NCBI RefSeq assembly: GCF_018812025.1 | Contig: NC_063058.1 | Coordinates: 16,445,297-16,509,296 of the forward strand | Direction of reading: 5' to 3' | DNA length: 64,000 nucleotides | Source of the DNA: Megalobrama amblycephala | Taxonomy: Eukaryota > Chordata > Actinopteri > Cypriniformes > Xenocyprididae | Shown here: positions 25,701 to 39,431 of the stretch, in pieces | Numbering within the stretch: the stretch's first letter is position 1 | How the letters are laid out: each line of letters begins with the position of its first letter | Program-made: the position numbers and the translations under genes | Notes under the pieces: generated by a model | What the model saw: the letters and a program-made list of their open reading frames with translations, nothing else | The model's database searches: none | What the model was told of the DNA's origin: nothing

Positions 25701-28700
25701 TCTGTGTGCACAGAGAGAACCAGCAGGGAGGAAGTCTGTGGACTGTAGGAGATGCCTGCGAGCGTCCTCATGGCCTGATAACCGTACAACCTGTCACCAA
25801 AACCTGCTCCTCACGCACTGCGAACCAAGTATAGCGCAGTACATAGTGTTTGCTCTGTGACACTAAATGAGCTGGAACGTTATACGATTTCCATTTTATG
25901 TTTTACATTATAAAATAGATCTTCCTATTTTTAATATTTCCGAAAATAACGGCATCCAGTGATGTTACTGACCTTCCTCATGCGTGTATGTGATGGTCCA
26001 GGTCTCATGTTGTAACACAGAGCAACGGTCGCCTAGCAACCGCACCAGCATTGTGTCTGAGCAGTGATGAAAGCGAGGTTTGAGGTTTTTTTTTTCTTTC
26101 TTCGTTGGAGTGCAGCACTGGGCCGCATGTAAACATTTCTTTTCCTGTTTGTATTGATACAAAAATACACCTCCATGATGGATTTCAATACCTGAGTGCT
26201 TGGATTTCAGGGGCGAATGACTCTATTACTTGCTAGACATTAGCTCTCATGGTTATTTAGGCATGCAACTGCAATATGCTATATGACGGTTTCCTCCTGA
26301 GAGGCTGGCTTTCTTCATTTTGTCTCCTCAAGCCTGTTTTAGGAATTCCTGAGCTGTGAGATGATCGTTTGACATGTTGATGCTCACAGGACTGATTTTT
26401 GAAGACAATGAAGTCGTCCCTTAAACAAAACATTGGGGCAGTTTCAATTATGGTATGGGATAGTAATATCATGATACTTTGTTCTTTCTACTCATCAAAA
26501 AATCCTGAAAAAAATGTATCGCAATTTCCACAAATATATTAAGCAGCATATATACGAAGTTCTGGCATGAAACTCTAGATGGCACACCTGCTAATTATCA
26601 CATCATTATCTATAGGTCACAGATGATTGGTTCCTGCTGTATTAGTAGCCAATGAGCTGCGTGCTTAATCTTTAAATACATGAGTTAGCATTTCTTAGTA
26701 GCGCAGCGTGCTTCAGAAACCCTCCACCTTCCCCAGCTCCACCTGTATAGATCTGCTACGGTTATTCATGTACGCTATATTGTACAGCAGCAGCATGTCT
26801 TACTTGCTCACAGCAGCGGATTGTGTATGTATTGGCAGTAGCAAGTCCCGTACTTGCTCTGCAGCAGCAGCAGCAGCAGCAATTAAGCAGCAGCAGCGTT
26901 GCAGATCTATTCCGCCAAGACCAAACATATCTACATTTTCATATCCATTACCATACCAAACACTCCGAGAGTTGTCATGACAGAACTGTTTTCAACATTG
27001 ATAATAAAAGACATGTTTCTTGAGCAGCAAATCAGCCTATTAGAATGATTTCTGAAGGATCATGTGACACTGAAGCCTGGAGTGATGATGCTTAAAATTC
27101 AGCTCTTCCATCACAGGAATAAATTACATTTCAAAATATATTAAAACAGTTATTTTAAATTGTAATAATATTTCACATTTTTAGGGCTCGTTCACACAGA
27201 ACACGTCTTTTTTCGATTAAAAACACGAGACGTAGCACTTAGGCCGCGTGTCCACCAAAGCAGCGGCTAGCGTACTTTTCCAATTGCGTTCAATGGGAGT
27301 GCCGCGTTTTTTAAACACCAAGAGCGTAACGATTTTTAATTTTTAAACCATTTTAAACAACATATTGCTGACTCTGGTGTAATTATTATGAATGCTGCTG
27401 TTATAAACTATATTAGCGAATTATAAACGAATATTTATACATTCATATAAATATTAATTTTAAAAAAAGTTAATGGATCCACGCGAGTATCATTTGTACT
27501 ATTTGATGTAAGATACTGTGGCATTAACATTATGCAGTCCCTCCAGAAAAACGCTGAATTTTTTTGTGATTGTTGCGGGCTAAAATGCTTGATTTTGCGG
27601 CACGTTTTCTTAAAAAATGTGATGGAATATGTGGGATATTTTTGCAATTTTATGCGATGAAATTGTGGGAACTTGCAAAAACTGCGGTTTGATGAAAAAC
27701 AGAAAAAAATAAAAGGTGATTCCCCCAACACCCTGTTCTCACTAGGCTACTACTTTAATGTAAAGAGTAATTTCCTATTACTTCCTATGATAAGCAAGCA
27801 TACTAAATCACAGAATATTTAAGTTCTCATTCTGTTTTATTTCAGACCTTAATTAACACATGGCTCAAACTTACAAAACATTGAGTCAAACAAGTTCTGT
27901 AGCTTTACAAAAGGAATATGAGTTTGTAGAAAGGCGCTATATAAAATAAACGTATTATTATTAATATCCAACAACTTCTATAAAAATGAATAAATAAAAT
28001 ATTTTAAAAAATGTGTGCTTCTTCCTGCCTGCTTCCGCTGCTGCTTTAACCATCCTTGGCGGTGGCAAAATGAAAGTGGTTTTCCAGCGTCAACACGCAG
28101 TTGCACGGAGTGCAAAATATTTTGCCCCCACTGTCATGTAACACACCGGGAAACTGCTTCGCGCGGTCTTTTGCGCTTATTTTTATTGGCAAATGAGAAT
28201 GATTTGTGTGCTTTATCATGGTTTCATGGTTTACAGATGATGTTCACGTCGCGTAATTACGTCACTTCACAAGGTTCCCATGGCAATAGGGGGGAAATAA
28301 TGGCGCTTTACTAGTGTGAAGTAAACGCAACATTTTTCAACTTTCTGCTAAGATATATGTGACTTTTTTGCAATGAAAATGCAGGGATTAAGAAATCATG
28401 CTAGCCCCGCATATATTTTGCTTGCTGAAATCGGCCATTTATGCGGCGAAAGTGTGGTGTATTTGAAAAAATGCGACTCCCGCATAAATATGCGGACTTT
28501 GGCTGATAATGCATGAAATGAGGCGATCGCATAATCGCGTTTTTCTGGAGGGACTGATTATGATGGTGTCCAAAATATGGTATTTGTATGGAAAAACTGG
28601 CATTGTGTATAATGCGTAACTGCATCAGGCATCCATCTACTTCCTGTGTGGACAAGTGGACAAGGATTTTTAAAAAATAATTATAGTCATAGCAATAAGA

Positions 28701-29081
28701 AAATCAATTTTCAATTATTGTCAGAACAAATAATTTCTAGCCCTAAAAAATATTTGACAAACTTGCATCCAGAAATGACAAGGTAGTACAATTGCAATGC
28801 AGTACAAGTTCCATATAACCCTCTTTATTTGTGTCAGGACATAGCTGGCAACGTTACAGCATTTTTAATTCTTTTTAAATAGAGTGCTGTTTAGGCAGCC
28901 TCTTTAAACTTTCAGTGAGTCTTTCACACTATCTTGTGTTTAATCTCCTCTATAGAGGGCTTGACCGCAGAGGTCTTATCATGTAACCTTTCTTTAAGTA
29001 CAGGCCAGGCCAAGCCGATAGCTGTGCTGCTATCGTAGAGCAGTGCAGACAGGAAAATGGATGAGGCTTAAGTGTGTGTGT

Positions 29082-29116
<35 letters not shown>

Positions 29117-31481
29117 TGAAGAGTACAGATCCCCTGTACTCTTCGTAATTATCCCCACTCAAGACAAAAGAGCGCCCTCCTTTCCGGAAAGTATCAAGAA
29201 GAGGGAGATTTCATTTGACGGGATGGAGTTTTATCTGGGCTGGATGATTGCCCTCTGACAACTTTCTGTAAATCTCTAAATCGGGCCAGAGGTGCAGTGA
29301 TTGCAAGCTCTCTAGTTCGTATTAGAGAGTGTGATGTTGGTGCTGGGTCATGTTTAGTAATGATAGTGGATTTGACTTGGGGATTAAGAGATGGGAGCCA
29401 TGTGGATTTGTCGAGTTGTATGATGTTTTATTAAGGTTGTGTTTTATTTTTTTATTTTTTTTTTAATTATCAGCGTCGCCCTGGTTAGGCCGATTCTGGG
29501 AACACGCAATGTCAGGGCTTATTTTTTCCAATCCGAACAGTAGGGCCTTTTTATTTATTTATTTATTTATTTATTTTATGTTTATGCCAGCTTACAAAAG
29601 TATTGAATGGTTATGCATATTTTTCAACTGTACATATCTGATGCCTGAAAATGTTGAGAGAAATATTTTCATTTTTTAATTAAAAAAATTATATTATAAT
29701 TTATATTGTAATACTGTACATTAAAGGCATTAAAATAACATCTGATCTTATTTTATTTTTAAAATATTTATTACATATTTTAAATATCAATGCATGCTTA
29801 AAATAAAAATTTTTAGTCATAATATAAGCAAACTTTTTTAAATTTAAAGATATTTCTGTATTAAATATATTGGATCTGATATTTTTAAAATATTTATTAC
29901 ATTTATCATATATTATAAATATGGGTGCATGCTTTAGTTTAAAATGTAAACTTAATTTTTCATTTGTAATAAACAATACACAAGCTGTCTCAAATTTGCT
30001 GATGTTTCCACATAATTAAGGTTTGATATTAGATATTTGGCACCAGTTTGCCAGAGCTGGATGTTTGCTTTTCCTTTTTTTATTATTATTTTTGGGCTTT
30101 TAATGCAGCAGGCAGGAAAGTCCGGGTAAGATAGAAAGTATTGGATTGGGACATGACACATGCCAGACTTAAACCCAGGTCCCTGTGGGCCAACACCTCC
30201 AAATTGCATCCTTTTCAAAACTTGCTTCAAAAACCCTTATAAATAATGTTTTCCAGTCTTCTTGCGGTTCAGATGTTTTTTTTTTTGCTGGTCTCTAGAC
30301 GAGTGGTTCCTGTTTTTATGGACTAAATAAAATAGTAAGAGCCTTCCCTTGTCCATGCATCCTCACTGTTCTGTTACTACTAGTTAGTGTCTTCAGTCTA
30401 TGTGGAGATACCTGGAGGGGGTCTCCTAGTTCATGGAGTGGCATTATATAACCACAAGGGTGAACATGGATAGACTGTTACATAATGGCTTAGTGAGCAA
30501 GTATATATATAAGTGTGTGTGTGTGTGTGCATGCACGTCTTGTTTGTGTCAGTAAGTGCATGTGTAAAAAGAGTGTGTGTGTGTGTGTGTGTGAGTGCAG
30601 TACACATCTTTATTCTTCTGGAAGTGACCAGATGTGACACAAAATCATCCTTTATGAAATATGGAGGTCCCTGTAGATTCTCTGTCACAGACACACACTC
30701 TCAAGTTGGATGAACAGCACGTGAACACACACACACACACACAGAATCTCTAAGGTCCTTGAATAGAACAGCAAGCATAAATTGTGTGGTGCATCTGGGG
30801 ACTGCAGAGAAGCAATGAAATTCATTTGGTTTATGAGTTCGTTTTTTTTTTTTTTTTTTTTAACGTGTGTATTGAGACTGTGACCAGAACGACCCTGAGC
30901 AGAACTGATATGATTAGCCAAATGGAAGGCTTATCGTTTTATGGTTTATTTCCTGTGTGCTGACTCTGTGCAGAGGATAACCGCCTGCTAATTTCATCAG
31001 ATTTTAATCAAGTGTGGGATGCTCACCACATGTCACACACATCCATCAGTCAAGATCTGTGTATGCGTGTTGTGTTTTTATGTCTGTTATTATACCGTGA
31101 AATCACAAACTGTTATAATCAATGATAATTTTAGAATTACAAATTGGCATTTTGTGTGTTTAAATGTGTATATAGAAAAAGAGCACCTCCCAAAATCCAG
31201 TTTTGCATCCTAAGCTGTCTTTAACCTGATTTCAGTTTCGTGACACACAGAGACTCGGATCAGCATGTTTAACTCTTAAAGGAATAGATCAGCAGAAAAT
31301 GAATATTCTATCATTATTTACTCACCCTCGTGCTGCATATCCATTATGTAGAAAATAAATCTATATACATTTATCCATATAACTATGACAATATTTTGGC
31401 AAATTATTTGTGGCAAGTAGTAGTTTCAGTAATTTGGAAATTTCTGGAAAGTATCTATCCATCTGTTATTTATTAATTGTC

Positions 31482-31566
<85 letters not shown>

Positions 31567-32545
31567 TGGTGTGCAATGAGGTTCTGAAATGAGGCTTTTT
31601 TTTTTTTTATGCATCATTGTAAATTCATGTGCATTACTCTTAAAGTTGACACATCTTCCTTGTTAAATAAACATTACTTTACAGTACATTAAAAAAGAAA
31701 CCAAATACAATTCTATTTTGTAATTTTACATTAACAATGTAATGTTCTATTTATCAAAACCAAGTCAATCTCATCAAGCATCAAGTGATTTAAGCATTTC
31801 TACATTCATTCCAAAATAATAACTAAAGGCAATAATAATTTAAACAATATATTTTATTTGTGTATTGCGGTTTTTCTTTTTAATTGTCAACCTAGAATAT
31901 TTTGGATCATCAGTCATGCTCCATTAACACCGTCTGTCACAGACACAAATTGTATTTTTAATTTCACCAAGCTGATTGCACTAAAAACCCCCGCAGTCAT
32001 CAAGCTTTCAGTCCATTTCAAGTTTGATTTTGACGTGACATAAAGCAGTGATATCTAACTGGATGATCTGTTTACTTACTTTTCAATTAGTCTTCCGAAT
32101 GACGCCATTATTTGTTCAGTCAAAATGACGCGCGGAACGCGCACGTCAACGAGAGGCGGGATTTATCGCACAAACCAATCATAACCAATTACATCCAATC
32201 ATAGCGCGATGGAGACATTGCCTCCTCTCACGTGACTTTCCCCCATTCATTCTCAGTTACCCCCCACAAAACCCACCGCACGCCGGGGGTCTGATGATTT
32301 TATATGGTTTCCTATGAGAGGAAAGGGAGGGATGACTCCAGACTGTAAAGCATGACTCCTCTGTGTAACTCTACCTACTGGTGTTGCTGTTGGGCAGTGT
32401 TCCTTAAGAAATACGCGTGACTTGCGCTATTTTTAATGTCATAATTTGTAATATTTGTGTTGTTTTATATGTAATATGGATTATTTTCTCATCCTGTTTT
32501 TTTTGAGGAGGCAATGCCTCCCTTGCCTACTCGGAGGAAATGCCC

Positions 32546-32612
<67 letters not shown>

Positions 32613-35600
32613 CAAGCTGGTTTGTTAATACACTAAATAGATATTGAACCAAATGGATCTGAAAGGTTACTACTGACCCTTCTTATCCTTTATGCAGTTT
32701 TTTATGTTAAGTAGGCAATCTTCAAAATTTGTCCTTTTTTGTTCCACAGAACAAAAGTCAGGGTGAATAAATTCATATGATTCCTTCATGTTGTTCCAAA
32801 CCTGTATACCTGCAATGATAATCTATAGATTGTCAAAGACAAAAAAACACACAAACTATAAAAGTACTATGATCAGAAATTATGCTATAGGCTCCTTTTT
32901 AAGGCCCGGGTTTACTTCATTTTCCGCGTCCGGGCGCATCTCATGCACAGTTGAGCATGCAAGCCTTTCAAAGTATACTCCTTTGGCTGTGCGGAAAGAT
33001 GCATTCGGCACGTGCACACTATCTAGTGGACTGCTGTTTTTTAAGTCACTCACACATGCGCTTGTGTATGTGGATTGTCCGTGCGGTCTCAAAAATTGGG
33101 CTGCACACAAATGGGGTGTGCGGATGTCCACGGACCCTCCTGATGACAAAAGTTATGTCATGCAGAAGGTGCGCAGATGTGGACGGCTGAAGTATACTTT
33201 GGCCTTTAGAGTTTTGCAGCCTGTGGTCACTACTAACAAAGTTTCGGTAACACTTCAGGATAGGGAACAAGTATTCACTATTAACTACAACTTTTGCCGC
33301 AACTCTTAATTTACTGCTTATTAATAGTAAGGTGGATTTTGTTGCGTTTAAATTTAGGTATTGTGTAGGATTAAGGGATGTAGAATAAGGTCATGCAGAA
33401 TAAGGCATTAATATGTGCTAATAAGTACTAATAAACAACCAATACTACAATACTAGTAATATGCAAGCTGACAAGCAACTAGTTAAAAGTGAGAATTGAA
33501 CCCTAAAATAAAGTGTTACTGAAGTTTCTTCAGAATTATTCTTTTGTATCTTAAGGGAACATACATGTTTGAAAGGACATGAGGGTGAGTGAATAATGAC
33601 CAAATATTCCATGTCCTTATATCAAAAACAACACAAAAATCAGGTTCCTGTGCTCAGGCTCAGCTTGGTTGGATTTGGCTCCGCTCCAGCATAATGAGAT
33701 TATCACGATGAAGTGGCCATGCTGAGATTGTGCTGTTTTGTGAGCTTTATCTACATCTGGTCCCAGCACTTCCTAAATGAGCCCAAATCTCATTACCAGT
33801 GTGTGACATGCCGAGAGACTGGAGGTCAGTGAGAATGCTGGGAAATTTGTGCCCACCCTCCTCCTCCAGCACTCACCAAAATCTAGAGCACTGCTAAAAT
33901 CTGCACCACCGTGAGTTGCGGTTACAGCTCATGATTCACAGAGCTTTCTCTCTCTCCTTCTCAGTCTCTCTAAATTTACATCATCTGTCATAAGGTCAAG
34001 CTCTAAGATGTAATGCAGAGTTTTTTTGTCTCCTGGTGCCTTCTGGAATGCACAGTATGAAAATCCACATTAAGGAGGGATGTAGAAAAGATAACAGCGA
34101 TTGGCGTTAAAGGCTGTTACTTTTTTTTTTAACATACCTGGCTCTCCATGCGGGCCTTTCACTCCCGATCCCACATTGATTATGGCTTGCTTTCTAACTT
34201 GTGTTCAGCTAATTTTATTTAATTGGAACAATGGCAATCTCTGTCTCGTATACTCACATACGTAGTCCCTTGCTCTCCATTACGCTTGCAGCATTTATGA
34301 ATCACACAAACACACGATGGAATAAAAGGAGCAGCTCAGCTCTCTTCGTCATGAAGACGACTTCGGCTCTCTCGGCTGTTTCCTAGGTTACCCAAGCTTA
34401 TTCACGTAACCTTTTCTTCGGTAAAAGGCATACTCTAAAATCTCTCCCAAACCCGTCTCTCTCATTTTCTCTCTGCTGATCTGTTTCGTAGTCACGGTGT
34501 TTCTCGTTTTGCTAGAGAAATGCCACAGGAGCAGGGGTGTCTCTCTAATTTGCCTGCAGTGCCTTTTATTGCACGATTTATATCAAAGCATATCAACATC
34601 TTTTCGTAGTCATTAGTGCTACTTGCTAAGGGAACTTATCACTATTGCTATTACTCATACTTTAGGTTAGGGTTTGATATAGGGAATGACAATTGTGATT
34701 GTCAAATCATGTGGCATGTTGAGGTTAAGTGTAATATTACATTTCTACTTGCCTGACAGATTTATATTGAATTTTTTTATATTGAACTTTTGACTTGGGT
34801 CAGTAAGCTACCACCTAGCAACCACCCAGAACACCCTAGCAACCTTTCTGAACCCCATAGCAACCACCCCCACAACAGAGTTTTGCACAAGAAAGTGCTA
34901 CTCAATTTTCTTCAGAAAATACACAATCTATTGTTGTTTCCAAACATTCTGTGGTCTAAATTTGGTAAATCATGTCAAAAATAGTTTTTTAGAGTCTCTT
35001 CAAATAGTTTTGGGGGTTTGTGCTCCACTTTCATGTAGAACGAATACAACAAATGTTGAATGCAAATTGTTTCTCTCTGAATTTGTTTTAAGTCCAGCTT
35101 AGGGCTGGAATACGTCGATTACGTTGATTATGAAAATGCATTGATTTGCGTGGAAAAATCACACCGTTTACATTCGCCCCTAATTCCCTTTCATGTTTCA
35201 GACAAGAAAACGTTGAAAGATTAATGGCAGAGGTTACGGTTATTATTTATTGGTAGGCTAAGTAAAGGATGAATCTACTGATCAGAAAACAATTGGATTA
35301 ATCTTAAAAATAATCGATAGATTTATAGACCAATTGTAAAAATAATCAATACATTAATCAATCATCAAAATATTTGTTAGTTACAGCCCTAGTCCAGTTA
35401 GTATGGAGATAGGATTGTAGCAATATTCCAAATAAATAGATTACGATCCACAAATAAATGTAAAGATATTCACAGAAAATAATTGTATCCACATATGAAT
35501 AGAATGAGATCCACAAATATTATGTTAGGAGTTTCACAAAAATTAATTTAATTCACAAATAAATAAAATGAGATTTGCTAATAAAAAACATATTCAAAAA

Positions 35601-38600
35601 TATGTTTTTATGTCACAAGCACAACTCTGCCTGCATTTATTTGTGAATCACCACCTGTGCATTTGTGAATTGCTTTCTGTGCATTTGTGGATCGCCGCGC
35701 GCATTTGTGGATCTCTTCCTGCGCATTTGTGAAACACCTCGCGCATTTGTGGATTCTGAAACAATTCTAGCATCAGGATCTCAGACAAATCCACAAATAG
35801 GTCGACTCCACCCACCGACTACTCAAGCCAATCAGATAACGGCCACGTGGCGCTAACCAATCACAGCACACTCTCGCTACAACCAATCACGTTTTGCTTT
35901 ACAATCGGGGGCCAGAACAGACTCTGAAAGGAGCTCCTTGCTAATGCTATTCCACCATGGGCGCTTCGTTCAAATTGAGCTGAAGTGCTGTTTGTGTGAT
36001 TAAAACACCCCGTTTACAAAATGTAACAGATTTTATTGTATTTGTTTATTTTGATTTATTATGGTCTGAGTGTTACTGATCACTGCAGTAATGAACAAGA
36101 GTGTCGTGCATATTATTACGGTTCATCAGAGTTTTCTTACGGATAGAAAGTTTAACAGTTTGTTAAGCAACCCTGAATCTCTTACAGTGATTATGTGGAG
36201 TTAAAAATGGACATTTCAAGGTAGATAATGTACAATAAAACTACATGAAACTCATCAGTAAAGTTTCAGCCATCATTCAGACGGGGATGATTTTTGGAGA
36301 TTATTATATTGCCATCAGGATCAGTGAATCGGGATAGAGGCTATGTATGTACGAATTATGATCATTCACAGATCCCCAGCTATAACACCTCTACCTGACG
36401 CGAGCCACGCATTAATCATTACATTACATTATTACTGTTCATGTAAATGCAGCTATACTGTCTATAAGCGGCACGGTGAGAAACGACGAGTCAGTGGCAG
36501 TAAACGGATGTCCCGTTAATACCACACTTGCACAATATCATATAATACCAAATATGAATCAGTGATGTACCAGTACAGGCATCACTGCAGCTATGGTTTT
36601 GGATAAAACAAGGTTGCAATGCTGAAAATTAAATTTTATGTATTTATTTTGGATGCTGTAGGATAAATAACTTTTGCAATAAAAAACTATCAAGTCTGAT
36701 TCATCTGAAATATTTGGGTGATCAAGTGTTTGACTGCTGGACATTCATTCAGTAACCTGTCACATTTAAAAAGTCTTCTCTACAAACAATGGTAACGTTA
36801 AAACGTTTAATTTTTGTTTAAAGTATTATTTAAGGGCCTGTTCATGTTTAATAGCTGGTTTGCTGCTCGTCGATGTTTGATTGATAAACTGAAATGCCGT
36901 TGCTATGTGACGACAGTTTAATCTATTTTGCAAACTCGCGTGTTTATCACAAGGTTAAATCCAATTAGATAAGTTAATAGAGCTATTCACTTAATTATAA
37001 TTAAGTTATTATAAATTATTGAGGCTTTCTGTTCAATCTTGAATAACGTGACACTTCATAACACATCTGTGTCCAATATATGTTGTTCCCATAACAGAGA
37101 GCACTGTTTCTCTGGCATTTTTAAATGGCGCATAAAATATAATAGTTTGGCTTGGCTTGACACACAGTCTAACGAAATATAAATTTTAAACCATTGTTTA
37201 AGAACCCTCTACTTCCTTTCTAAGCCAATGCAGGACGAGACCGCCCCCGATTGTAAAGCAAAACGTGATTGGTTGTAGCGAGAGTGTGCTGCGATTGGTT
37301 AGCGCCACATGGCCGTTATCTGATTGGCTTGAGTAGTCGGTGGGTGGAGTCGACCTATTTGTGGATTTGTCTGAGATCCTGACGCTAGAATCATTTCAGA
37401 ATCCACAAATGCACAGGAAGTGATCCACAAATGCGCGCAGCGATCCACAAATGCACAGAAAGCAATTCACAAATGCACAGGTGGTGATTCACAAATAAAT
37501 GCAGGCAGAGTTGTGCTTGTGACATAAAAACATATTTTTGAATATGTTTTTTATTAGCAAATGTCATTTTATTTATTTGTGAATTAAATTATTTTTTTGA
37601 AACTCCTAACATAATATTTGTGGATCTCATTCTATTCATTTGTGGATATGATTATTTATTGTGAATATCTTTACATTTATTTGTGGATCATAATCTGTTT
37701 ATTTGGAATATTGCTACAATCCTATCTCCATAAGTTAGAGTCATTTGACTTTACACCTCTGTTGAAAAGAGATGATGAAAAAAATATCTGGTGATAAATG
37801 TTGCCCATATATCAATGGTTATCACCATTGGCAAATCGTTTCTGCTGTAGCTAAATGCGATTGAGCTCGCCAGTAACGGCTCAGTGGCAGATTGAATGTC
37901 CCACTTAAACATTTAAACCCCATTTTGATTTACTACCTTCTGATGCCTTTCCAATGACAGCTGCCCCTGAAATTGTGGCCATTTAAGTGTATATGAAGAA
38001 AAATTATAAAGACAAAAGGTAATTTAAAAACATTGTGGATAAAATAATAGCTTTGTGTTTGTATATCTGGTTTAAATAGGGCATTTGGGAGATAAATGAG
38101 GTTTTGACAGCTGGGCTTTAACAAATGTAGTGGGGTTAGTGTAAATTTGGTGTTGATGCTTGTTCTGTGTCATTGCCAGGAACCATTACAACCTGCAAGA
38201 TTTTATAACCTTTCGGCTGGCTGAATGCTCAAGATCAATTTACTCCACTATGATGTAGTAAACAGAAGTTAAAGCCCATGAAAGCAGAAGGTAACACTTT
38301 AGTTTAGGGTCCAATTCTCACTATTAACTAGTTGCTTATTAGTATGTATATTACTAGGATATTGGCTGTTTATTAGTACTTATAAAGCACATATTAATGC
38401 CTTATTCTACATGACCTTATTTTACATCCCTTAATCCTACCCAATACCTAAACATAACAAATACCTTACTAACTATTAGTAAGCAGAAATTAGGAATTTA
38501 TTGAGGCAAAAGTTGTAGTTAATAGTTAGATAATAGTGAGAATTGGACCTTAATCTAAAGTGTGACTTATCAAAATTAGAGGTTTGTGAGCTTTTAGTAT

Positions 38601-39397
38601 GTGTATGTTTCTTACTGACCCCAAACTTTACATATATTATATAAGTATGTATGCTCTAAGCTATATGCTAGTATCCAATTCTAAAAATAGTTATGTTTTG
38701 TCTCTTTAAATGTTATGTCCAGCTCAGTAAGAAGTACATCAACACAATAATTCGTCAAACCCTTTCATGGTGTTTTTAAACAGCAAAAAGCAGGAAATGA
38801 ATTAGGCACAACAGTGCCATTTTGTGACAACAGTACATTTTACTTTTATTCCTTTGTGAGCATCTGAACATGCCTAAAAGGCATTTAATTATAAAGGTAT
38901 TTATTTAGAAAACACTGTTGATGCTTAATTGTTCCTCTTTTTTATAGGTGAACCAGGACAATGTTGTCAAAGTGGGACACAAACAAGTGGTCAACATGAT
39001 TCGTCACGGCGGCAACCACTTAATCATCAAAGTGGTGACGGTCAGTCGAAATCTAGACCCTGATGACACAGCTCGAAAGAAAGGTAAACGTCTTGATTTG
39101 TTTAGGGTTTTCCGACTAACTGGACCATAAAGGAACATGTTTAGTCATGCATATGAAAATTAAACTGACAAAACTCCTTTCATGTGATTTTAACCATTGC
39201 TTTTCCATAATGCTAATGTTAGTTATACTAATCACTGATTTTACTAACACTACTAATTTGTGTTTTTAAGTTCTTCTTTTGCATTCATTATTTAAAATGA
39301 GAATCGGGCAAACCTTGAATGCATGAGTTGTTGTTTTATACAGTGCCTCCCCATGGGGATGCTACAGCCCATGGCTAAGCATCTACTGTACCTGCTC

Positions 39398-39431
<34 letters not shown>

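Noticed and set aside
32788..33309. 173-codon + strand open frame
   Set aside because: It spans an inverted-repeat element and flanking intron, with no recognisable domain.
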